36,422 nt of DNA from contig CAZIMO010000012.1 of assembly GCA_964540535.1 (NCBI GenBank), positions 1-36,422 on the forward strand. Reading direction: 5' to 3'. This stretch comes from Fimenecus sp964540535 (lineage in GTDB: Bacteria > Bacillota > Clostridia > Oscillospirales > Acutalibacteraceae). The notes beneath the pieces were generated by a model that saw nothing but the letters and a program-made list of their open reading frames with translations, did not search any database and was not told the DNA's origin. The translations under genes were made by a program, and so were the position numbers. Shown here in pieces: positions 25,022 to 32,557 of this stretch; position 1 is the stretch's first letter; each line of letters opens with the position of its first letter.

Positions 25022-26145
25022 TTATTTTCACCTCCTAAAGCCTTTGCCTGCGCTAAGTAAAGATTTGCCTTTGCCTGCTCAACGGTATCTTGAAGCGTAA
25101 TGTCATCCCATAAAACCTCCACTCCCGAGCTGTTGCCGAGAAAACGAAGATACATAGAGCAGATTTTTTCAATAATAGGGGTAAGAATTCTTCTGTATGC
25201 CCAAAGTTCAGTAGTGAGCGTATCTGCTTGCTGTGAGGACATTCGCTCTGTTGTACTCCATGAAAGACCGAGCATAAACGGCGGAATACCGAGCTTTGAT
25301 ACAATCTGTTCAAGCATTTGTTTAACAGGAATCTCACTGTTGAGTATCTGACCGTCAGCGCCGATTACCTTGATTTGAACATCGCCAACCGCCACAAAGT
25401 CCTTAATACTGCCTTTTTCCATTGCACTTGACCATTCTTTTGCAATCTGTTGAGCGCGTTCCTTGGCATAAGCACGGTCAAGCATATCAGAGCCGGGATT
25501 ATATGTGACTGCATAACGCAGATTTCCTGCTCTTTCCCAATTTTGTCCTATGGAATCATAAATTTTCAAAAGTATTGAGGCAACAAAGGGCAGACCTTTA
25601 AGAATTGATGTTCCCATAATACTTCCTGCTTCCGGGTTAAGAGCCGAATACATAACTAACTCTTGATATTTAACAGGTGTGCCGTTTACAGAGCCGGGCT
25701 TGCAAATGAGAATTTCATTGAAATTCAGCGGATTTCTTTTCAGACTGATATTTCTGACAGGAACATTATAAAGAGAGACAATTCCGTTTTCGTTTGCTGC
25801 GATTTCGCCTGCCGCCGTGCCGTAGGTGAGAAGCTGTTCAAAATATGTGTCAATAAACTGTTGAAGTCCTTTTCCTGCGCCTACATTTACGCTGTTGATG
25901 AAGCTTTCCAAATCCTTTTGGTTTTTTCCGTTTTTTGATTTCACGGTAAATCCGCCTGTAAGACGCACAAGCTTATAAATTGCTGTGTCTATCATCGGAA
26001 CTGCCTCACGGAGCATTTTGTAAAGCTCGGACTGACAAACTGCATAGGGCGCATAATTGCCGAGCAGCTCAAAGGGGTGCGAATAAGATGTCTGCGGTGT
26101 GCTTGTGCATACTTTTCTTTTGCCGACTTTATCAAAAATAGACAA
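25018..26145 (-). CDS. phage portal protein
   Basis: A 375-residue portal subunit, the dodecameric ring through which DNA enters the head. Features: YKMLREAVPMIDTAIYKLVRLTGG near the N-terminus, a central beta/wing region, and the late segment PPFMLGLSWSTTERMSSQQADTL followed by long helices (WAYRRILTPIIEKICSMYLRFL) as in SPP1/PBSX-type portals. No ATG is suitable. A TTG at 26145 lies 7 bases after AAAGGAGG and is chosen; the frame is open to another TTG at 26202 inside terL without a site. The terL stop is 26 bases upstream. Confidence 0.85.
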   Translation of the reverse strand: MSIFDKVGKRKVCTSTPQTSYSHPFELLGNYAPYAVCQSELYKMLREAVPMIDTAIYKLVRLTGGFTVKSKNGKNQKDLESFINSVNVGAGKGLQQFIDTYFEQLLTYGTAAGEIAANENGIVSLYNVPVRNISLKRNPLNFNEILICKPGSVNGTPVKYQELVMYSALNPEAGSIMGTSILKGLPFVASILLKIYDSIGQNWERAGNLRYAVTYNPGSDMLDRAYAKERAQQIAKEWSSAMEKGSIKDFVAVGDVQIKVIGADGQILNSEIPVKQMLEQIVSKLGIPPFMLGLSWSTTERMSSQQADTLTTELWAYRRILTPIIEKICSMYLRFLGNSSGVEVLWDDITLQDTVEQAKANLYLAQAKALGGENK

Positions 26146-26171
26146 ACTAAAACCTCCTTTCAATCGTTGTT

Positions 26172-27443
26172 TTAGCTTCGTTCTACGGATAACGCAAAGC
26201 AAGTATCATCCGTAGTGCTGTAAAGAGCCGTAGCCACGAAATAGCGTATATCGTCCATTGCATGGTCAAACTCTTTTCGCGGTGTGTCCTTCACGCTGTT
26301 GCAGTCCCAACGGTACATTCCGAATTCACGCAGAGTGTCTGAACAGGAACTGCCGATAATAATTTTCTTCATTTTCAAAGCTTCGCTTACCTTGCGTATT
26401 CCGTCGCTAACATTGTTGTTTGCAGGTATAACACGAAGCTTGCCTTCACGGCGGATACACTCGATAAACGAGGCGGCAGAGGGATCAACTATCACCGCTT
26501 CAACTTTTTTGTCACCTATGAGATTTACAAGCTCGTCGTAATATTCTCTGTCAGTCATTTGAAAGCCTTTTGCCTTTGAATCGTGATAGAATTCTCTTAA
26601 TCTGTACCATATTCCGCCGTGAAGTCCCCAAAGTCCGAAGGACGCCGGGTTTACTGTTCCGTAGTCGCATGAGACGTAATATTTTTCACAGATTTCGGGC
26701 GGATTGTCGGCTGTGTGCAGTTTTTCGTTGAAGAACGGATATACAAGACCGTCAACAGCCACCCATTTTCCGAGAATGAACCTCTCATAAAACGCACCTG
26801 AATAAAGCGACTTGTATCTGTCGCGGATTTTCTTTGAAAGTGAGGGATTGTCCTCCATAAGAAAATGCAGATAAAGACAGTTTTTTTCGTCACATTTTTT
26901 AATCCATTCGATGTGAAACCAATGCCTCGGATTTTCAGGATTGCAGTTGAACCAGAATTTTGAGCCTGTAACAGAGCATCTTGCCATTGCCTGCTCAACA
27001 AATGAGCGAGGCATAAGCGCAACCTCGTCAAGCAAAATTCCGCAAAGGGTCATACCCTGAATAAGCGAAGCCGAAGCCTCGTCTTTACCGCCGAACAGAT
27101 AAAAGATGTTGGTACGTTTTCCATTGCTTATTTCAACAAGATTTGCGGTTTTCTTCTCGTTTACGATAAATCCCATATCACGAAGTAAAGGAAGCAGCGG
27201 AGTAATCACATTCCGCTTAAGCGAGGTTATGGTTTTTCCGCAAAAAGCAAAGGAACAGTTTGAAAAACGGTAGAAGCTCCAAAGAATGAACGAAATCGAC
27301 ATACAAAGCGTTTTGCCGCTTCGGACTGCACCGTCGCATATTATTGCGTCACAGTCTTTGTAAGGGCTTTTCTCACACCACCAATTGAGAACGGTCAACT
27401 GTTTCGGTGAGAATTTTTGAAACTTAACTTCAGCCAAGCTCAT
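26172..27443 (-). CDS. phage terminase large subunit (PBSX-type)
   Basis: A 423-residue packaging motor. ATPase domain with Walker A GAVRSGKT (38-45), Walker B GILLDE (Asp139, Glu140) and an RNCNPENPRHW-like coupling segment (FNCNPENPRHW near 165). Nuclease domain with Asp260 in VSCDYGTVNP, Asp320 in EAVIVDPSAA and a late acidic pair in HAMDDIRYF; these fit the RNase-H-like metal site. All key residues are visible, so the motor and nuclease look functional. The start at 27443 overlaps the terS stop by 14 bases; the frame is open further upstream inside terS and is not used. Confidence 0.92.
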   Translation of the reverse strand: MSLAEVKFQKFSPKQLTVLNWWCEKSPYKDCDAIICDGAVRSGKTLCMSISFILWSFYRFSNCSFAFCGKTITSLKRNVITPLLPLLRDMGFIVNEKKTANLVEISNGKRTNIFYLFGGKDEASASLIQGMTLCGILLDEVALMPRSFVEQAMARCSVTGSKFWFNCNPENPRHWFHIEWIKKCDEKNCLYLHFLMEDNPSLSKKIRDRYKSLYSGAFYERFILGKWVAVDGLVYPFFNEKLHTADNPPEICEKYYVSCDYGTVNPASFGLWGLHGGIWYRLREFYHDSKAKGFQMTDREYYDELVNLIGDKKVEAVIVDPSAASFIECIRREGKLRVIPANNNVSDGIRKVSEALKMKKIIIGSSCSDTLREFGMYRWDCNSVKDTPRKEFDHAMDDIRYFVATALYSTTDDTCFALSVERS

Positions 27444-27921
27444 CACCCTCTGAATGGCTTTTTGTACTTCGCTCAATCGCCTCATAAAACGAGATAGCCG
27501 AGTCTTCTGCAGTGCTTCCCGAAATTTCGCTGAGCTTTTCAAGAGCTTTAAGCCTGTCAAAAAATTTGATTTCCATTCCCTTGCCGCAGGTGTATTTGAT
27601 TTCAGACACATTGAAAAGGTCAAGACTGTCAATGTCGGGGGAGTTGTCTGTTCCTGCGGTGAGAATGAGCTTTACTGCGTCAGAAGATGAGCCGAATGCA
27701 AGGCGTTCAAGTCCTGTCGGAACAAGCTTGTCGTTAGATAGGATTTCTTTTTCAAGACGGCTTATCTTTTCACGGATTTTTTCTTTTGACAGCAAATGCA
27801 GAGCCGCATATTCAGGCATAAGCGCATAGCCGGCTCTTAATGCTGCTTCTCTCGGATTGCGAAGCCGAATATACCAAATGCAAAACTCGTCTTCTTTTTT
27901 TGTAAGTTTTTTTTCGTTCAT
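27430..27921 (-). CDS. phage terminase small subunit
   Basis: A 163-residue protein with the N-terminal helix-turn-helix region of small terminases (KKEDEFCIWYIRLRNPREAAL, then RAGYA near 41), followed by a coiled helical segment and an acidic tail. It recognises DNA to be packaged and recruits the large subunit. It is the first gene of the cassette; GGAGGCG stands before the ATG. No clear sigma-A promoter was found on the minus strand between 27922 and 28040, although the DNA is very AT-rich and contains a short inverted repeat (CCCG...CGGG, 27964-27978). Confidence 0.82.
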   Translation of the reverse strand: MNEKKLTKKEDEFCIWYIRLRNPREAALRAGYALMPEYAALHLLSKEKIREKISRLEKEILSNDKLVPTGLERLAFGSSSDAVKLILTAGTDNSPDIDSLDLFNVSEIKYTCGKGMEIKFFDRLKALEKLSEISGSTAEDSAISFYEAIERSTKSHSEGDELG

Positions 27922-28040
27922 AATTCAATCGCCTCCATAAATACTGCGGAACAGAGGTTTATTCCCGCGAAATACGGGACAAAAATGGATTTGTACCGAA
28001 ATGTTAATAAAAATTTAATATTTTAAATATAAAATTCGTG

Positions 28041-28068
28041 TTGACATAAAATTTTTTAGGTATATAAT
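28041..28068 (+). promoter_or_regulatory. sigma-A promoter of the marR-ABC operon
   Basis: TTGACA (28041-28046) and TATAAT (28063-28068) are both perfect, separated by 16 bases. The transcription start should be near 28075, immediately before the operators. Confidence 0.88.
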
Positions 28069-28078
28069 AAGGAAATAG

Positions 28079-28105
28079 TTAATCGACTAATTATTAAACG
28101 GTTAA
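28079..28105 (+). promoter_or_regulatory. two MarR operator palindromes
   Basis: TTAATCGACTAA (28079-28090) and TTAAACGGTTAA (28094-28105) are two copies of an imperfect 12-base palindrome, both close to TTAAYCGRTTAA, with 15-base centre spacing. They lie between the -10 box and the marR start, so binding would block initiation or clearance and autoregulate the operon. The link to this MarR is inference from position. Confidence 0.7.
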
Positions 28106-28140
28106 TTATTTTGAACCTTGTTTCAGAGGGTAGTGAAAAA

Positions 28141-28590
28141 ATGAAAGAAAAAGTTAAAACAATTACTTCTGCCTTTCACAATTATCATTGCAGGCACAGA
28201 AGTATTATTGAGGGTAAATTCCGTGAGAACGGACTTTATTTCGGTCAGCCCCCAATTCTCAAATATTTAAGCGAGCATAAAAATGCAACTCAAAAAGAAA
28301 TTGCAGATTATCTGCATATTTCTGCACCGTCGGTCGCCACATCGCTTAAAAGGATGGAAGAAGCAGGGCTTGTGGTGCGTCTTGAAAATAAAAATGACGC
28401 CCGCCGCAACACCTTAAAGCTTACCGAAAAAGGCAAAGAACTCTCAGAATATGCTGATAATTTGTTTTTGTGCGTTGACGAAGCCACATATAACGGTTTC
28501 AGCGATGAAGAAATCGACACGCTGATTTCTTTTCTTGAACGAATGAATAAAAATCTTGTGGCTTATGCAAAGGAGGAAAACGATGTTTAA
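28141..28590 (+). CDS. MarR-family transcriptional regulator
   Basis: A 149-residue winged-helix repressor. The recognition part is KNATQKEIADYLHISAPSVATSLKRMEEAGLV (about 52-83), followed by the wing with RLENKNDARRNTLKLTEKG, the typical D-x-R-x-x-x-x-L-T-x-G pattern. Terminal helices for dimerisation are at both ends. The frame is open to a TTG at 28111; the ATG at 28141 has GAGGG upstream and starts the conserved part. The stop overlaps the first ABC gene by 8 bases. It is expected to repress itself and the exporter until a toxic or signalling ligand binds. Confidence 0.92.
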   Translation: MKEKVKTITSAFHNYHCRHRSIIEGKFRENGLYFGQPPILKYLSEHKNATQKEIADYLHISAPSVATSLKRMEEAGLVVRLENKNDARRNTLKLTEKGKELSEYADNLFLCVDEATYNGFSDEEIDTLISFLERMNKNLVAYAKEENDV

Positions 28591-30343
28591 ACTATTGAAA
28601 TATGCGAAGAAATATATTCTTCCCGCACTTATTTCTCCCGTTCTTATGGTCGCCGAAGTTATTTTGGAACTTAAAATTCCGCTTGTTATGGCAGATATTG
28701 TAAATCTTGTTCAGGCTGAAAGCGGAATGAATGACAGCAGTATGCAAAAAATTCTTTCTCTCGGCTTAAAAATGCTTCTTTACGCTCTCGGCTCGCTTTT
28801 CTGCGGTTCAATGGCGGCAAGAGTAGCCGCAATCGCAAGTATGGGATTCGGCGCGAGTCTGCGTGAAAATATGATTGAGAAAATTCAAAAATATTCTTTC
28901 TCAAATATTGACCGCTTCTCAACAGCGTCGCTTGTTACCAGGCTTACAACTGATGTAAACTCGGTGCAGAACACATTCTTGATGCTTATAAAAATGCTGT
29001 TCCGTGCCCCCGTAATGTTTGCTGTTGCACTTGTGTATACAATTAAAATGAGTCCCGATATTTCAAAAGCGTTTGCGGTTTCGCTTCCTATAATTATAGT
29101 TGTCCTTATAATATTTGCACCGATTGCATTAAAGCGATTTAAGAAAATGCTTGAAATGTTTGACGGATTTAATGCTTCAATTCAAGAGAATTTCACAAAT
29201 ATCCGTGTAGTTAAAGCTTTTGTGCGTTCAAAATATGAAAAGGATAAATTCAAGAAAGCCAATGATAATCTTTTAAAAGCGTCTTTGAGTGCCGAAAAGC
29301 TTATGGTTATAGCTCAGCCTGCATTTATGATTTTGATGTATGCTACCATTTTGGCAATTCTTTATATTGCGGCAAAGGCGATTTCAGCCGAAATTCTTCT
29401 TATCGGTGATTTCACTGCAATTTATACATATATAATGCAGATTATAATGAGCTTCCTTATGCTTATAATGCTTGTTGCGCAGTTCTTTATGTCACAGGCG
29501 AGCGCAAAGCGTATTTCAGAGGTTCTTAATGAAGTTCCGGATATCAGAGATGACGATGCGACCGTTACAGAAGTTCAAGACGGCAGTATCGAATTCAAAA
29601 ATGTTTCGTTTAAATACAGCGGTGCGCCGAATCCTATAATCCAAAACGCAAGCTTTAGAATTGAAAGCGGCGAAATGGTGGGTATTATCGGCGCAACAGG
29701 TTCTGCAAAGTCAAGCCTTGTTCAGCTTATTCCACGCCTTTACGATGTAAACGAAGGTCAAGTGCTTGTAGGCGGAGTTAATGTTAAGGATTACAAAATC
29801 CACGAGCTTCGTGAAGCTGTTAGTATGGTTCTTCAGAAAAATGTTCTTTTCTCCGGAACAATTGCCGACAATCTTCGCTGGGGCAATAAATATGCAACCG
29901 ACGAAGAGCTTGTTAAGGCTTGCAAAATTGCAGACGCACATTCATTTGTTTCAGCCTTCCCCGATGGATATAAAACAGATTTGGGTCAAGGCGGTGTAAA
30001 TGTTTCGGGCGGACAAAAGCAAAGACTTTGTATTGCCCGTGCAATTCTTAAAAATCCGAAAATACTTATTCTTGACGACTCAACAAGTGCGGTTGATACT
30101 TATACAGATTCAAAAATCCGTTCGGGACTTCGCAGCAGTATTCCCGACACTACAAAAATTATTATTGCACAGAGAATTTCTTCAGTTTCAGACTGCGACA
30201 AGATTATTATTCTTGATAACAGAGGAATAAACGATATAGGAAATCACGAAGAATTGCTTGCGCGCAATGAAATTTATCAAGATATTTACAATTCACAGCA
30301 AAAGGGCAGTGATGATTTTGATTTGCAGGGAGGTGTATCATAA
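28583..30343 (+). CDS. ABC exporter half-transporter, degenerate-site subunit
   Basis: A 586-residue type IV ABC half-transporter: six membrane helices (about 1-320) then a nucleotide-binding domain. Walker A is GATGSAKSS near 370 (glycine before lysine replaced by alanine). The signature is VSGGQKQR near 474. Walker B ends in LILDDS near 494-500, with Asp where the catalytic Glu normally stands. The switch histidine is replaced by Gln (IIAQRIS near 529). These changes are known for the degenerate half of asymmetric heterodimeric exporters such as LmrCD/BmrCD. AAAGGAGG precedes the ATG. It overlaps marR by 8 bases and the next ABC gene by 1 base. Confidence 0.93.
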   Translation: MFKLLKYAKKYILPALISPVLMVAEVILELKIPLVMADIVNLVQAESGMNDSSMQKILSLGLKMLLYALGSLFCGSMAARVAAIASMGFGASLRENMIEKIQKYSFSNIDRFSTASLVTRLTTDVNSVQNTFLMLIKMLFRAPVMFAVALVYTIKMSPDISKAFAVSLPIIIVVLIIFAPIALKRFKKMLEMFDGFNASIQENFTNIRVVKAFVRSKYEKDKFKKANDNLLKASLSAEKLMVIAQPAFMILMYATILAILYIAAKAISAEILLIGDFTAIYTYIMQIIMSFLMLIMLVAQFFMSQASAKRISEVLNEVPDIRDDDATVTEVQDGSIEFKNVSFKYSGAPNPIIQNASFRIESGEMVGIIGATGSAKSSLVQLIPRLYDVNEGQVLVGGVNVKDYKIHELREAVSMVLQKNVLFSGTIADNLRWGNKYATDEELVKACKIADAHSFVSAFPDGYKTDLGQGGVNVSGGQKQRLCIARAILKNPKILILDDSTSAVDTYTDSKIRSGLRSSIPDTTKIIIAQRISSVSDCDKIIILDNRGINDIGNHEELLARNEIYQDIYNSQQKGSDDFDLQGGVS

Positions 30344-32268
30344 TGGCAGGTCCTAACGCAAGACCGATGGGTCACGGCGGAAAAAGAGGTATGAGAGGCC
30401 CTGTGCAAAAGCCTAAAAATACCAAGAGAACAATTTTCAGACTTTTGGGCTATATTTTAAAGCAAAAGTGGCTCTTTATCGGTATGCTTGTCTTTGCGGC
30501 AATTAACTCATTAACTACGGTTTCGGCTTCGCTGTTTATTCAGCCCATTATTGACGATTATCTTACACCCCTTGTGGGACAAAATTTTGAAGGCGAGCTT
30601 GTCAGCGGACTTTTAAAGCTGATGGCATTTATGGCTTGTGTATTTCTTTGCGGCGCGGCGGCGTCTTACGGTCAGTCAAAATGCTCGGTATGGCTTACAC
30701 AGAGAACTCTGAATACTCTCCGTAAAGATTTGTTTGAAGCTATTTCAGATTTGCCCATAAGCTATTTTGATTCACGGCCCAACGGCGAAATAATGAGCCG
30801 TTTTACAAACGATGTTGAAACCCTCCGCCAGTTTTTGAGCCAAGGCTTAACTCAGTTTATATCTTCGGGTATAATGATTATAGGCTCGTTTGTCATTATG
30901 CTGGCGCTTAGCTGGCAAATGACGCTTATTGTTATCGCAATGGTTATTATTATGGTTTTCATCACAAGAACCGTCGGTAAAAAGAGCGCCCATTATTTCA
31001 AGAAGCAACAGGAAAATTTGGGTACGGTAAACGGATATATCGAAGAAATCATTGAGGGTCAAAAGGTTGTTAAGGTGTTTAACCACGAAGAAGAGGTTGT
31101 TTCTCACTTTGAAGACATCAACGATAAACTCCGTAAGGCTTCAACAAGTGCGAATACATTTGCAAGTATTCTCGGACCCGTTATGAATAACCTGTCTCAT
31201 ATCACCTATGCCATTACTGCGGCAACAGGCGGCGTTTTAGCTCTCAAGGGTGTAATGTCACCCGGTGAAATCGTTGCATTCTTACAGTATATCAGAAGCT
31301 TTACACAGCCGATTTCAAATATCACACAGCAGTTCAACAATGCATTTATGGCTCTTGCAGGCGCTGAAAGAATTTTTGCTGTTATTGATGAGAAACCCGA
31401 AGTTGATGAGGGCTATGTTGTGCTTGTAAATGTCGAATATGACGAACAGGGCGAAATACGTGAGACAGAAAAAAGAACAGGTATTTGGGCTTGGAAATAT
31501 ACCCATAGCGACGGCAGTGTAACTTACACCCGTCTTGCAGGCGATATTGAGTTTGAAAATGTAACATTCAGTTATGACGGCAAAAAAGTGGTTCTCGATG
31601 ACATTTCACTTTATGCAAAGCCGGGTCAGAAAATCGCTTTTGTCGGCTCAACAGGTGCCGGCAAGACTACAATTACCAATCTTATCAACCGTTTCTATGA
31701 AATTGATAAGGGTAAAATCCGTTACGACGGCATAAATATTCAGAAAATCAAAAAAGATGATTTGCGCCGTTCTCTCGGTATAGTTTTGCAGGACACACAT
31801 CTTTTTACAGGTACAATTGAAGATAATATCCGTTACGGCAATCTTAACGCAACACACGAGCAGATTGTCGAGGCGGCAAAAATTGCAAATGCGCATTCTT
31901 TTATTTCGGGATTACCGGATGGCTACAACACGATGCTTACAAGCGACGGCTCTAACCTCAGCCAAGGTCAGCGCCAGCTTATTTCAATCGCCCGCGCTGC
32001 AGTTGCAGATCCGCCTGTGCTTATTCTTGATGAGGCTACAAGTTCAATCGACACAAGAACCGAAAAGCTGATTGAAAAGGGTATGGATTCTCTTATGGAG
32101 GGCAGAACAGTATTTGTTATTGCCCACAGACTTTCAACTGTCCGCAACGCAGAGGCTATTATGGTTCTTGAACACGGTCGGATTATCGAGCGCGGCGACC
32201 ATGACGACCTTATTGAGCAAAAGGGTAAATATTATCAGCTTTATACAGGCTCATTTGAACTGTCATAA
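30343..32268 (+). CDS. ABC exporter half-transporter, catalytic subunit
   Basis: A 641-residue partner of the preceding ABC protein. A glycine/arginine-rich N-terminus (about 1-30, GHGGKRGMRG) precedes six membrane helices. Its nucleotide-binding domain has a canonical Walker A GSTGAGKTT near 435, signature LSQGQRQ near 538, Walker B LILDEAT with catalytic Glu near 563, and the switch histidine in IAHRLS near 592. About 50 extra residues (349-399, including RTGIWAWKYTHSDGSVTYT) lie between the membrane part and the ATPase domain. Start and previous stop share one base (TAATG), so the two halves are made together. Likely role: drug or lipid/peptide export (substrate unknown). A terminator follows. 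Confidence 0.94.
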   Translation: MAGPNARPMGHGGKRGMRGPVQKPKNTKRTIFRLLGYILKQKWLFIGMLVFAAINSLTTVSASLFIQPIIDDYLTPLVGQNFEGELVSGLLKLMAFMACVFLCGAAASYGQSKCSVWLTQRTLNTLRKDLFEAISDLPISYFDSRPNGEIMSRFTNDVETLRQFLSQGLTQFISSGIMIIGSFVIMLALSWQMTLIVIAMVIIMVFITRTVGKKSAHYFKKQQENLGTVNGYIEEIIEGQKVVKVFNHEEEVVSHFEDINDKLRKASTSANTFASILGPVMNNLSHITYAITAATGGVLALKGVMSPGEIVAFLQYIRSFTQPISNITQQFNNAFMALAGAERIFAVIDEKPEVDEGYVVLVNVEYDEQGEIRETEKRTGIWAWKYTHSDGSVTYTRLAGDIEFENVTFSYDGKKVVLDDISLYAKPGQKIAFVGSTGAGKTTITNLINRFYEIDKGKIRYDGINIQKIKKDDLRRSLGIVLQDTHLFTGTIEDNIRYGNLNATHEQIVEAAKIANAHSFISGLPDGYNTMLTSDGSNLSQGQRQLISIARAAVADPPVLILDEATSSIDTRTEKLIEKGMDSLMEGRTVFVIAHRLSTVRNAEAIMVLEHGRIIERGDHDDLIEQKGKYYQLYTGSFELS

Positions 32269-32285
32269 TTAAATAACAATAAAAA

Positions 32286-32320
32286 ACAAGCCTCTCACTT
32301 AATGTGAGAGGCTTGTTTTA
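32286..32320 (+). terminator. intrinsic terminator after ABC operon
   Basis: A perfect 13-base stem ACAAGCCTCTCAC / GTGAGAGGCTTGT with loop TTAAT is followed by TTTT. Confidence 0.9.
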
Positions 32321-32335
32321 AAAAGGAGAATGAAA

Positions 32336-32377
32336 ATGAAAGGGGTTGATTCAGCGACAGAGTGTTATCTGCCGTGA
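32336..32377 (+). CDS. possible 13-residue peptide ORF
   Basis: Directly after the ABC terminator, AAAAAGGAG at 32320-32328 is followed 7 bases later by an ATG opening a 13-codon frame (MKGVDSATECYLP) ending in TGA. The ribosome-binding site is better than that of many true genes nearby, but there is no promoter of its own visible and no similarity can be recognised. It might be a short peptide, a leader or a remnant of a gene start. Confidence 0.25.
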   Translation: MKGVDSATECYLP

Positions 32378-32491
32378 ACCACTGTTTAAAATATAACACA
32401 GAAATATCACAAAACAATAGATAAAACTTGAACATTTTATGAACTGTTCTGTAAGATTTTTGTAATAATTATTAAGGTTTTGTAACAACTG

Positions 32492-32519
32492 TTGAAAGAA
32501 AACGGTTTTCGTATATAAT
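32492..32519 (+). promoter_or_regulatory. promoter of the O-antigen-ligase-like gene
   Basis: TTGAAA (32492-32497) and TATAAT (32514-32519) are 16 bases apart. The spacer contains the near-perfect palindrome GAAAACGGTTTTC (32498-32510), a possible operator. Confidence 0.7.
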
Positions 32520-32557
32520 AAAACTTAATTATTATGACTTATTGTGGGGTTTTAATA

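Larger units (their letters stand above)
21893..27921 (-). mobile_element. head-only phage-derived cassette
   Basis: Eight collinear genes in canonical head order (terS, terL, portal, protease/scaffold, capsid, three neck-type genes), packed with overlaps or gaps under 30 bases. All frames are intact. No integrase, repressor, replication, tail, tape-measure, holin or lysin gene is present, and cellular genes lie immediately outside (sugar transporter at one end, MarR operon at the other). I see no convincing flanking direct repeats. It may be a prophage remnant, a capsid-forming satellite that has lost its other half, or a domesticated particle locus. Confidence 0.8.

Noticed and set aside
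26146..26202. Upstream TTG start for the portal protein
   Set aside because: It lies in the terL coding end, without a ribosome-binding site; the TTG at 26145 has AAAGGAGG.
27964..27978. Inverted repeat CCCG...CGGG before terS as an operator
   Set aside because: Only four to five paired bases; too weak to claim and no promoter is visible beside it.
21870..28110. Attachment-site repeats flanking the phage cassette
   Set aside because: Both edges are AT-rich, but I found no matching direct repeat longer than chance and no tRNA gene next to them.
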